Below, in pieces: positions 31,887-40,020 of a stretch of DNA of 64,000 bases (the stretch's first letter is position 1; each line of letters begins with the position of its first letter). A program made the translations under genes and the position numbers. The notes below the pieces were generated by a model. The model was not told the DNA's origin. It saw nothing but the letters and a program-made list of their open reading frames with translations, and ran no database searches. Origin of the DNA: Brachybacterium fresconis (GTDB lineage: Bacteria > Actinomycetota > Actinomycetes > Actinomycetales > Dermabacteraceae); the NCBI RefSeq assembly GCF_017876515.1, contig NZ_JAGIOC010000001.1:1798001-1862000 (forward strand), read 5' to 3'.

Positions 31887-33407
31887 TCAGCCCCAGACCA
31901 GACCCAGCGCGGGATCCTCGAGCACGGCGGAGACGTCGCGCAGCAGCTCGGCGCCGAGCGCCCCGTCGATCAGGCGGTGGTCGAAGCTCAGCGCGAGCTG
32001 CGCGACCTGGCGCGGAACGAGCTGGCCGTCGACCACCCAGGGCTTCTCCTTGATGGCGCCGACGCCGACGATCACGGATTCGCCCGGGTTGAGGATCGGG
32101 GTTCCGGAGTCGATCCCGAACACCCCGAAGTTGGTGATGGTGATCGTCCCCTCCCGGGTGTCGGACAGGGAGGTCCGCCCTGCGCGCGCGGTACGGGCGA
32201 GGTCGTCGATCCCCTCGGCGAGCTCGCGCAGCGTCATGAGGTGCGCGTCCTTGAGGTTGGGGACGATGAGCCCGCGCGGGGTGGCCGCGGCGATGCCCAG
32301 GTTCACGAAGTGCTTGTAGACGATCTCCTGGTTCTGCTCGTCCCAGGAGGCGTTGACCTCGGGGTTGCGGCGGATCGCCACCAGCAGCGCCTTCGCGATC
32401 ACCACCAGGGGGCTGATCTTCACGTCTGCCCATTCGCGGGAGGCCTTGAGGTCCGCGACGATCTGCACCACCCGGGTCATGTCGATCTCGTTGAAGACCG
32501 TCACGTGCGGGGCGGTGAAGGCCGAGGCCACCATGGCCTCCGCGGTGCGCTTGCGCACCGAGCGGATCGCCACCCGGGTGGTGCGCTCGTCGCTGGCTAC
32601 CCGGGCGAAGGGCTGGTCGCGGGTGGTCTTCATGGCGCCTCCGAGGCCCTCCGGGGCCTGGGGGGACTCCTCGGGGAAATAGTGCCCGTCGGCGACCGCC
32701 TCCGGGTGGTAGGAGGCATCGCCGGACATCGAGCGCTGCTGGGCGGCGAGGACGTCGTCGCGGGTGACTGTGCCGTCGGGGCCGGTGGCGAACACGTCGG
32801 CGAGCGCGACCCCGAGGTCCCGGGCGAGCTTGCGCACCGGGGGCTTGGCGAGGATGCGGCCGATCGGCACCTGGGGGCCGTCGTCCTGGGCGATCTTCCG
32901 CCGCCGGCGGCGCTGCGGGGCCGCCTTCGCGCCGTAGCCGACGAGGTTCTTGGGCTCCTCATCGGTGGCGGCGGCGGGAGCGGCGGGAGCGGCTGGCTGG
33001 GCCGGGGCGTCCTGCGGGGCGGGGGCTCCCGCGTCGGCCGACGCGCCCTGCGGAGCGACCTCGGCGGCGGTCTGCGCGTCGTCGGCCGCAGCCGCGGGGG
33101 CGGAGTCGCCGCTGGGTGCCGGGCCGCCGGCGGTGTCGACCTCGAGCAGGGGCGTGCCCACGGGCACCTCGTCGCCGACGGCCACCAGGATCGCGACAAC
33201 GGTGCCGCCGACGTGGCTGGGCAGCTCGACGGCGCTCTTGGCGGTCTCCACCTCGACCACGGGGGCGTTGATGGCGATGGTGTCGCCCACGGCGACCTTG
33301 ATGTCGATGATCTCGGCCTCGGTCAGCCCCTCACCGGGATCGGTGAGCGCGATCGTGACGACCGCTGAGGGAGAGGGAGTCGCGGTCTCGTCTGGCTGCT
33401 CGTTCAT
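31887..33407 (-). CDS. 2-oxoacid dehydrogenase E2 (dihydrolipoamide acyltransferase)
   Basis: 506 residues. One lipoyl domain (about 14-90) has the lipoylated lysine in VEVETAKSAVELPS (Lys57). A Pro/Ala-rich linker follows. The E1/E3-binding domain (about 185-225) contains KLARDLGVALADVFATGPDG, and the catalytic domain ends with SFDHRLIDGALGAELL, which holds the active His and Asp. AAAGGATC lies before the ATG at 33407. With the E1 genes upstream it forms a branched-chain or pyruvate dehydrogenase; sequence by eye does not separate these. No E3 gene is nearby. Confidence 0.93.
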   Translation of the reverse strand: MNEQPDETATPSPSAVVTIALTDPGEGLTEAEIIDIKVAVGDTIAINAPVVEVETAKSAVELPSHVGGTVVAILVAVGDEVPVGTPLLEVDTAGGPAPSGDSAPAAAADDAQTAAEVAPQGASADAGAPAPQDAPAQPAAPAAPAAATDEEPKNLVGYGAKAAPQRRRRRKIAQDDGPQVPIGRILAKPPVRKLARDLGVALADVFATGPDGTVTRDDVLAAQQRSMSGDASYHPEAVADGHYFPEESPQAPEGLGGAMKTTRDQPFARVASDERTTRVAIRSVRKRTAEAMVASAFTAPHVTVFNEIDMTRVVQIVADLKASREWADVKISPLVVIAKALLVAIRRNPEVNASWDEQNQEIVYKHFVNLGIAAATPRGLIVPNLKDAHLMTLRELAEGIDDLARTARAGRTSLSDTREGTITITNFGVFGIDSGTPILNPGESVIVGVGAIKEKPWVVDGQLVPRQVAQLALSFDHRLIDGALGAELLRDVSAVLEDPALGLVWG

Positions 33408-33453
33408 GAGTCGATCCTTTCACGCAGGGGCGCGGCCGTCCGGCACGGGGCCG

Positions 33454-34437
33454 TCAGTGCTCGAGCAGACGGTCCACGCCGTCCAGCACCCGGTCGAGGT
33501 CGGGGAGGTAGGCGTGCTCCATGCGCGCCGGCGGGTAGGGCAGGTGGTAGCCGCCCACGCGGATCACGGGGGCCTCCAGGTGGTAGAAGCACTCCTCGGT
33601 CAGGCGGGCGGCGATCTCGGCGCCGAGCCCGCCCAGGACCGGTGCCTCGTGCGTGATCAGCAGGCGGCCGGTGCGGCGCACCGAGGCGGCGATCGTCGGG
33701 TAGTCGACGGGGGCCAGCGAGCGGGCGTCGATGACCTCCAGCTCGATGCCGTCCTCGGCGGCGGCCTCCGCGCTCTCGAGCGCCAGCGGCATGCTCGGGC
33801 CCCAGGCCAGCAGGGTCGCGTCGGTGCCGGGGCGCACGACCTCCGCCTGCCACGGGGACAGCTCCGGGCGCTGGTCGGGGTCCACGTCACCCTTGACCCA
33901 GTACCGCTTCTTGGGCTCGAGCATGATCACGGGGTCCTCGCACTCGATGGCCTGGCGGGTCATCCAGTACGCGTCCTGCGCGTTCGAGGGGGCGAGGATC
34001 CGCAGACCGGCGGTGTGCGCGAACAGCGCCTCCGGGCTCTCGGAGTGATGCTCGATCGCGCCGATGCCGCCGCCGTGCGGGATGCGGATCACGATCGGCA
34101 TGTGCACGGTGCCGTTCGTGCGGTTGTGCATCTTCGCGACCTGGGTGGTGATCTGGTTGAACGCCGGGTACACGAACCCGTCGAACTGGATCTCGACCAC
34201 GGGCCGGTAGCCGCGCACGGCCAGGCCCACGGAGGTGCCGACGATCCCGGCCTCGGCCAGCGGGGTGTCGACCACGCGCTGGGAGCCGAACTCGGCGTGC
34301 AGGCCGTCGGTGACGCGGAAGACGCCTCCGAGCACACCGATGTCCTCGCCCATCAGCAGGACCTTGTCGTCCGCGCGCAGCGCATCGCGCAGCCCGGCGG
34401 TGATCGCCTTCGCGATCGGGAGGTTGGTGCTGCTCAT
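33454..34437 (-). CDS. 2-oxoacid dehydrogenase E1 beta subunit
   Basis: 327 residues starting MSSTNLPIAKAITAGLRDAL. The transketolase pyrimidine domain has LLMGEDIGVLGGVFRVTDGL, and QFDGFVYPAFNQITTQVAKM is typical of BkdB/PdhB. The C-terminal transketolase domain runs from about 190. Its ATG overlaps the E1 alpha stop by 4 bases and E2 follows after 46 bases. It pairs with E1 alpha in an alpha2-beta2 TPP enzyme. Confidence 0.94.
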   Translation of the reverse strand: MSSTNLPIAKAITAGLRDALRADDKVLLMGEDIGVLGGVFRVTDGLHAEFGSQRVVDTPLAEAGIVGTSVGLAVRGYRPVVEIQFDGFVYPAFNQITTQVAKMHNRTNGTVHMPIVIRIPHGGGIGAIEHHSESPEALFAHTAGLRILAPSNAQDAYWMTRQAIECEDPVIMLEPKKRYWVKGDVDPDQRPELSPWQAEVVRPGTDATLLAWGPSMPLALESAEAAAEDGIELEVIDARSLAPVDYPTIAASVRRTGRLLITHEAPVLGGLGAEIAARLTEECFYHLEAPVIRVGGYHLPYPPARMEHAYLPDLDRVLDGVDRLLEH

Positions 34438-35639
34438 GCGAGCTCCCCCTTCTGCTCGGCGGCGTCGTCCCGCCCGACATCGTCGCCCTCGTCCTCGAAC
34501 TGGGCGATGTAGTCCAGGTACTGCTCGCGCTCGGCCTCGACGATCGGGTGGGGCTCGGCGTAGGCATGGGTGAACATGCCCACCGGGTCCGGGTCCTCCA
34601 TGCCGTGGATGTGGTGGTGCAGGGCCATGGCGAGGTCGTGGGCCTCCTCGTCGCAGCGGGCGATGAACGCCTCGTCGATCTCCTCGAGCTGCTCGAGGTG
34701 GCGGCGCAGGCGCAGGATCGGATCCTTCTCGGCCCATTCCTCCTCCTCGGAGGAGGGGCGGTAGCGGGAGGTGTCGTCGCTGGTGGTGTGGGCGGCCATG
34801 CGGTAGGTGACGGCCTCGATGAAGCGCGGGCCCTCCCCCGCGCGGGCGGCATCGAGCGCCTCGCGGACGGCGGCGAGGATCGCGAGCACGTCATTGCCGT
34901 CGACCCGCACCGAGGGGATGCCCCAGCCGCGGGAGCGCTGGGCGAGCGGCACCCGGGACTGGACCGAGGTGGGCACGGAGATCGCCCATTGGTTGTTCTG
35001 GGTGAAGAAGACGACGGGGGCGTCGAAGGAGGCGGCGAAGGTGAACGACTCCGAGACCTCCCCCTCGCTGGAGGCGCCGTCGCCGAACAGGGCGAGGACC
35101 GCGGTATCGGTCTCGGGATCGCCCGTGCCGACGACGCCGTCGCGCTGCAGCCCCATGGCATATCCGACCGCATGGGGCGCCTGGGAGCCGAGCACGATCA
35201 TGTACGGGTGGGTGCGCAGCTCGTTGGGGTCCCAGCCGCCGTGGCTGACCCCGCGGTAGGACTCCAGCAGGCGCCACGGCTCGATGCCGCGGGCCCAGGC
35301 GATCCCGTGCTCGCGGTAGGTCGGCACCAGGTAGTCCTGCTCGCGGGAGGCGTGGCCGGCACCGATCTGGGCGGCCTCCTGCCCCAGCGCGCTGGCCCAC
35401 AGGCCCAGCTGGCCCTGGCGCTGCAGGCTGGTGGCCTCGAGGTCCGCCGCCCGGATCATCACCATGTCGCGGTAGTACCCGCGCAGGCGCTGGGGGGAGG
35501 CGAGGTCGTCCTCGCCTCCGCGGCCGGCGAGAACCTCGTCCAGCTCCGCATGCGGGGTCCGGGTGCCGTCGGCCGCGAGGAGCTGGATCATCGGCTCCTC
35601 GGCCGCGACGTCAGGGATCGTGGATCGGAATACGCTCAC
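34434..35639 (-). CDS. 2-oxoacid dehydrogenase E1 alpha subunit
   Basis: 401 residues. The TPP-binding motif GDGASSEGEVSESFTFAASF runs to a QNNQWAISVPT segment around residues 190-235, and RDMVMIRAADLEATSLQRQG precedes it. It decarboxylates the 2-oxoacid and passes the acyl group to E2 lipoate. The GTG at 35639 has no ribosome site, but TACGCT ends 7 bases upstream, so the mRNA is probably leaderless. A palindrome sits in the promoter. The N-terminal 35 residues are longer than in many PdhA proteins, as in BkdA. Confidence 0.93.
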   Translation of the reverse strand: MSVFRSTIPDVAAEEPMIQLLAADGTRTPHAELDEVLAGRGGEDDLASPQRLRGYYRDMVMIRAADLEATSLQRQGQLGLWASALGQEAAQIGAGHASREQDYLVPTYREHGIAWARGIEPWRLLESYRGVSHGGWDPNELRTHPYMIVLGSQAPHAVGYAMGLQRDGVVGTGDPETDTAVLALFGDGASSEGEVSESFTFAASFDAPVVFFTQNNQWAISVPTSVQSRVPLAQRSRGWGIPSVRVDGNDVLAILAAVREALDAARAGEGPRFIEAVTYRMAAHTTSDDTSRYRPSSEEEEWAEKDPILRLRRHLEQLEEIDEAFIARCDEEAHDLAMALHHHIHGMEDPDPVGMFTHAYAEPHPIVEAEREQYLDYIAQFEDEGDDVGRDDAAEQKGELA

Positions 35640-35646
35640 GACGAGG

Positions 35647-35652
35647 AGCGTA
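35647..35652 (-). promoter_or_regulatory. leaderless-type -10 box of the 2-oxoacid dehydrogenase operon
   Basis: TACGCT on the minus strand ends 7 bases before the GTG at 35639. Counting back 17 bases, the -35 would fall near TTCTTC (35670-35675). Confidence 0.5.
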
Positions 35653-35655
35653 ACC

Positions 35656-35667
35656 TACGGTGCCGTA
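35656..35667. promoter_or_regulatory. palindromic operator candidate in the E1 alpha promoter
   Basis: TACGGTGCCGTA is a perfect 12-base palindrome located between the proposed -35 and -10 elements, where a bound repressor would block polymerase. Sites of this TACGG/CCGTA type are used by several actinobacterial TetR regulators of fatty-acid and branched-chain metabolism; the exact regulator is unknown. Confidence 0.55.
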
Positions 35668-35686
35668 AGGAAGAAAGATTCCCAGG

Positions 35687-36943
35687 TCACTGCGGAGTTG
35701 CGAGCTCGAGACGGGTGAGCGGGAGGGCGTCGGCCGACGGGGTTCGCAGCGCCCGCAGACCGTGGGGCGGGGTCAGGGACCCGAGCACCACGGGGGTGGT
35801 CGCGCCGGTATGGGCGGTGCCGTCGGCGCGGGCCAGGGTGCCGGGCAGTCCGTGGGCGCCGAGATAGCCGAGCAGGGCGATCAGCAGCGCCTCCTTCCCG
35901 TCGGCCGGGATGCCGAGCGCGTCCGCATCCAGCAGCGGCACGGGATCCAGGTGCGCGGCCAGGCGCTCGCGCAGCAAGGGGTTGCGCACTCCCCCGCCGG
36001 AGCCGACCACGCGGGTGGCGCCCAGCTCCCGGATCGCCCGGGCGATGGTCACGGCGGTCAGCTCGGTGAGGGTCGCCAGCAGGTCGGGCAGGCTCAGGGC
36101 GGCGACGACCTCGTCCCCGAGCAGGCGGCGCACGTAGGCGCCGTCGAAGTGCTCGCGGCCGGTCGAGCGCGGCAGCGGCCGGGCGTAGAAGGGGTCGCTC
36201 AGCAGGGTCCTCAGCGCCTCGGGGTCGACGGTGCCGGTGCGGGCGCGGGCCGCGTCGTGGTCGGCGCTGTCCCCGGTCGCGGCGTGCACGGCGGCGTCGA
36301 GCAGGGCATTGCCGGGGCCGACGTCCCCCGCGACCACGTCCGCCGCGGTCATCTCGCCCGCGGAGGTCCCGCCGACGGGGTGCCGGCCCGGGGGCTCTGC
36401 GCCGCCGACGAGGCTCACGTTGGAGATCCCGCCGATGTTCAGCACGGCGGTGCGCTCGCGGGGATCGGCGCCGAGCAGCAGCTGGTCCAGCAGCGGTGCC
36501 AGGGGCGCTCCCTGCCCACCCGCGGCGACATCGGCGCTGCGCAGGTCGCTGAGCACGGGAACGCCGGTGGCGCGGACGATCCGGGAGGGATCCCCGATCT
36601 GCAGGGTGCTGAGGACGCGACCGTCGCGGACGTCGTGGTAGACGGTCTGGCCGTGGGTCGCCACCAGGTCGGCGCCGCCGTGCTCGGCGAGCACCCGGGC
36701 GGCGACCTCGGCGAAGGCGTCGCCCACCGCGGCGTGCAATCGGCTCCAGGTCCCCGCGTCCGCAGCGGCGGGCGGCAGGGCGGCGCGCAGTGCGTCTCGC
36801 GGCGCATCGGCCCAGGGCTGCTCGCCCACGTGCAGCAGGTGCGCCCGGGCGGTGCCGGGTTCGGCCGCGTCGCGGGAGAACTCCGCCAGGACCACGTCGA
36901 TGCCGTCCAGGCTGGTGCCGGACATCATCCCGAGCACGCGCAT
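35687..36943 (-). CDS. anmK: Anhydro-N-acetylmuramic acid kinase
   Basis: 418 residues. MSGTSLDGIDVVLAEF at the N-terminus is the family ATP/sugar motif, and AGDVGPGNALLDAAV and VGSGGGVRNPLLRERLAAHL are also conserved. It opens 1,6-anhydroMurNAc and phosphorylates it to MurNAc-6-P, the substrate of MurQ (24839-25816). Its ATG overlaps the last base of the nagZ stop, so the two are coupled. Confidence 0.95.
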   Translation of the reverse strand: MRVLGMMSGTSLDGIDVVLAEFSRDAAEPGTARAHLLHVGEQPWADAPRDALRAALPPAAADAGTWSRLHAAVGDAFAEVAARVLAEHGGADLVATHGQTVYHDVRDGRVLSTLQIGDPSRIVRATGVPVLSDLRSADVAAGGQGAPLAPLLDQLLLGADPRERTAVLNIGGISNVSLVGGAEPPGRHPVGGTSAGEMTAADVVAGDVGPGNALLDAAVHAATGDSADHDAARARTGTVDPEALRTLLSDPFYARPLPRSTGREHFDGAYVRRLLGDEVVAALSLPDLLATLTELTAVTIARAIRELGATRVVGSGGGVRNPLLRERLAAHLDPVPLLDADALGIPADGKEALLIALLGYLGAHGLPGTLARADGTAHTGATTPVVLGSLTPPHGLRALRTPSADALPLTRLELATPQ

Positions 36944-38424
36944 CAGCGCGCCTCGCCGAGCATCGCGTCCGCGGCCGCCCGCATCAGGGGGCGTCCCGCG
37001 CCGTGGGCGAGCACCAGGTGGCGATGCTCGGGAGCTGCGTCCGGCACGCCGACGTGGACGACGACGGCGTCCGGCCGACGCTCCAGGAGAGTGGCCAGCC
37101 GGGCACCCTCCTCCCGGTCGCTGCGCGGCAGGCGGGTGACCGCGAGGACCTGCCCGGTGGCGGGGATCCGGCCGGGGTAGTCCGGGACATCGGCCTGCAG
37201 CCCCCGCTCACGCAGGGCCGTCACCAGCTGCTGGGGGCGCGCCCCGGAGGCGTGGTCCGCCCGGCTGCGCAGGTCCAGCACGGTCACCGGCGCCAGGTCG
37301 AGCCGGGCGCCGCGAGTGCGGACGGCCCGGGCTGCGGCGTCGGCCCCGAGCTGCTCGGCGTGCTCCACGGCGTCCTGCAGATCGGGGGCGGGGACGAAGC
37401 GGCGCCTGGTGCGCAGACGGCGGCAGTGCTCGCGGGTTCTCTCGGCGCGGTCGTGGAGGTCCTCGCGGCGCAGCCGGCCCGAGGCGACGGCGCCGACCAG
37501 GGCGTCGTGGGCCTCGTGCAGCATCTGCTGGTCGTCGCGGCCCATCGAGGTGCCCAGGCACAGCAGATCGGCTCCGGACTCGATCGCCCGCACCACCGCC
37601 TCAGGGAAGCCGGGGTCGGCGGCCACGGCCCGCATCTCCAGGGCGTCGGTGATCAGCAGGCCGTGGAAGGTGCCGCCGATGGTCTTCTCCAGCAGGGGCC
37701 GGGCCCAGGGGGAGATCGAGGCCGGACCCTCGCCGAGGGCGGGGACCAGCACGTGGGCGGTCATGGCGGCGTCCAGCCAGGGCAGGATCCGCCAGGGGGC
37801 GAGGTGGTCGCGCTCGAACTCCGTGCGGTCGAGGGCGATGCGGGGCAGCGAGGTGTGGGAGTCGGTGGCGGTCGCGCCGTGGCCCGGGAAGTGCTTGGCG
37901 CAGGTGCCGAGCCCGGCCTCGATCAGCCCGGTGGCGAACGAGCGGGCGTGGGCGGCGACGCGGTCGGGGTCGTCGCTGAACGCGCGGGTGCCGATGACGG
38001 GGTTGGCCGGGTCGGTGGAGACGTCCAGCACCGGGGCCAGGTCGAGGTCGATGTCGCAGGCGGCCAGGACGGCGCCCAGGGCGTGGCCGGCGCGGCGGGT
38101 CAGCTCGGGGTCGTCGACCTCCCCCAGGGCCCAGGCCGTGGGCAGGGACGAGCCGGTCGCCGCCTGGAGACGGGTGACGTCTCCGCCCTCCTCGTCGATC
38201 GCGACCACGCAGTCCTCGGCGCAGACGTGGACGGCGCGGGCCAGCTGCGCCGCCGTGGACGGGTCCGGGGTGTTGTGGCCGAAGAGGATCACCGAGGCCA
38301 GGCCCGCCTCGAGCACCTCCGTGAGCCACGCCGGCAGCTCGGTGCCGGTGAACGGCGCCATGAGCACGCCGAGCGCGTCGGCGTCCCAGGTCACGGGGTC
38401 GATGCTCGTCGAGCTGGGCGTCAT
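36943..38424 (-). CDS. nagZ: Glycoside hydrolase family 3, NagZ-like beta-N-acetylhexosaminidase
   Basis: 493 residues from the ATG at 38424, with AGGAGA 5 bases upstream. The family-3 N-terminal barrel has VAIDEEGGDVTRLQAATG and the NagZ signature KHFPGHGATATDSHTSLP near residues 180-197, which carries the catalytic Asp-His pair. A C-terminal domain of about 150 residues follows, as in Bacillus-type NagZ. No signal peptide, so it is probably cytosolic and cleaves GlcNAc from imported muropeptides. Coupled to anmK. Confidence 0.9.
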   Translation of the reverse strand: MTPSSTSIDPVTWDADALGVLMAPFTGTELPAWLTEVLEAGLASVILFGHNTPDPSTAAQLARAVHVCAEDCVVAIDEEGGDVTRLQAATGSSLPTAWALGEVDDPELTRRAGHALGAVLAACDIDLDLAPVLDVSTDPANPVIGTRAFSDDPDRVAAHARSFATGLIEAGLGTCAKHFPGHGATATDSHTSLPRIALDRTEFERDHLAPWRILPWLDAAMTAHVLVPALGEGPASISPWARPLLEKTIGGTFHGLLITDALEMRAVAADPGFPEAVVRAIESGADLLCLGTSMGRDDQQMLHEAHDALVGAVASGRLRREDLHDRAERTREHCRRLRTRRRFVPAPDLQDAVEHAEQLGADAAARAVRTRGARLDLAPVTVLDLRSRADHASGARPQQLVTALRERGLQADVPDYPGRIPATGQVLAVTRLPRSDREEGARLATLLERRPDAVVVHVGVPDAAPEHRHLVLAHGAGRPLMRAAADAMLGEAR

Positions 38425-38469
38425 CTGCTCTCCTGCCAGGGGGTCCGCGGCGACGACGCCGCGGGATGT

Positions 38470-38510
38470 CCCGTCCCCACGCCGCGCGGGCGCGGCGGTG
38501 GAGGGACGGG
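38470..38510. terminator. long interrupted hairpin downstream of the Gfo/Idh gene
   Basis: Outer 8-base arms CCCGTCCC/GGGACGGG and an inner 6-base stem GCCGCG/CGCGGC around CGGG. On the minus strand it lies about 115 bases after the oxidoreductase stop and 46 bases before nagZ. It may separate the two units; there is no T run. Confidence 0.45.
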
Positions 38511-38624
38511 AGGATCGAGCATATCGATCCCGGGTGAGGACGGGGTGGCCGGCCAGGAGCCGCAGTGGCGGGGCCGCCGGCCGGGGCGGGCGATCCCTCG
38601 GCGTCCTCGGCCGGGGCCGGTCCG

Positions 38625-39926
38625 TCACTCGGCGACGGCGCCCCGGCGTGCCTCCTGCTGGTCGTACAGCGCATCCAGATCCAGCGCCTCCTGCTCGGCA
38701 TCGAGATCCTGGACGTCCAGCGGGCAGTCACCGAGGTCCGGGACGGCCAGGCGCTCGCCACGCTGATTCATCGACTGGTGCGCGATCACCCCGGGCAGTG
38801 TGTAGCGGGCGGCCTGCCAGGCGTTGACCACGGGCTGGACCCCGTCGACCACGGCGCGGGCGAAGTCGTCGACCAGGAAGTGGTGGGCGCCCTCGTGCCC
38901 GTTGGGAAGGCCCTGGAACTCCTTCGGCAGCCGGGCCTGATGGTGGGCGGGTGCGGCGCCGGCGACGAAGGCGTCACGCAGGTCCGGAGAGACGTCCGCC
39001 AGGCGAGGATCATCCAGGCTCATGGTCGAGCCGGTGGCGATCAGGTCGGTCACCTCGAGCACGCGCCGCTTGTCGTGCCAGTAGGTGACGTCGACGGTCT
39101 CCTCGAAGGATGAGGCCTCGCCGAAGAAGCGGAAGCGGGACTCGCGCTTGTGGCTGGGGTAGCCCACACGGCGCAGCTCGTTGGTGCGGAAGGCACCGCC
39201 GTTGTCCATCTCGAACAGCGCGAAGGCGTTGGAGACGTCGTTGTCGAACATCGAGACGTCCTTGTCGAAGACCCCGTCGCCGCGGGTGTCCGGCCGGCCC
39301 AGCGCCGAGACGGAGACCGCGTGCCGCTCCCCGAGCACCCCGAGGATGCCGCCGATGGAGTGGGTGGGGTACAGCAGCGGCGGATAGGAGGCGGTGGACT
39401 TCCACTGCTCGCCGCCGGAGTACTTGTAGGCGTCGTAGAAGCCCAGATCCATGTCGTGGACGTAGTCGCCCTCGGCGTAGAACACCTCACCGAACGCGCC
39501 GGAGCGGTGGATGCGGCGGGCCAGCACCACGGCGGCGTTGTACTGGCTGGTCTCGCCCATCATGTAGACCAGGCCCGTGCGCCGGACCTCCTCGGTGATC
39601 GCGCGGATCTCGTCCTCCTCGATCGCCATCGGCACCGCGGAGTAGACGTGCTTGCCGGCGCGCAGGGCCGCCAGGGCGTGCTCGCCATGCGTCCAGCGCT
39701 GGGTGAAGATCGCGACCGCGTCGACATCGGAGGCGAGCAGATCCTCGTAGGTGTCGAAGCGCCGCGCGAAGCGCACTCGGCTCCCCTCGCGGTTCTCGAC
39801 CGCGTCGATCCGCTCCGGGACGGCGTCGACCGCGTAGAGCGCCTCGATCTCGGGGTGGGCGGCGAACAGCTCCGCGAAATGCGAACCGAACTGCCCGATC
39901 CCGACGATGCCCAGCGTGAACGACAT
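38625..39926 (-). CDS. Gfo/Idh/MocA-family oxidoreductase
   Basis: 433 residues. The Rossmann nucleotide motif GIGQFGSHFAELFA is near residues 7-20, AGKHVYSAVPMAIEEDE (about 90-106) holds the family lysine, and the substrate domain follows to about 380. The last 40 residues are acidic. AAGGAGG lies 5-6 bases before the ATG at 39926. The family oxidises or reduces sugars and polyols with NAD(P). The MFS gene 94 bases upstream on the same strand may import its substrate (inference). Confidence 0.9.
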   Translation of the reverse strand: MSFTLGIVGIGQFGSHFAELFAAHPEIEALYAVDAVPERIDAVENREGSRVRFARRFDTYEDLLASDVDAVAIFTQRWTHGEHALAALRAGKHVYSAVPMAIEEDEIRAITEEVRRTGLVYMMGETSQYNAAVVLARRIHRSGAFGEVFYAEGDYVHDMDLGFYDAYKYSGGEQWKSTASYPPLLYPTHSIGGILGVLGERHAVSVSALGRPDTRGDGVFDKDVSMFDNDVSNAFALFEMDNGGAFRTNELRRVGYPSHKRESRFRFFGEASSFEETVDVTYWHDKRRVLEVTDLIATGSTMSLDDPRLADVSPDLRDAFVAGAAPAHHQARLPKEFQGLPNGHEGAHHFLVDDFARAVVDGVQPVVNAWQAARYTLPGVIAHQSMNQRGERLAVPDLGDCPLDVQDLDAEQEALDLDALYDQQEARRGAVAE

Positions 39927-40020
39927 ATTTCCTCCTTGAAACTAAGTGTTGGGAGGAACGCTACGACACGCGCACAGGTCACGGCAAGCCCCGGCGCCGC
40001 CGCCGGAACGGGCGCCGCGA

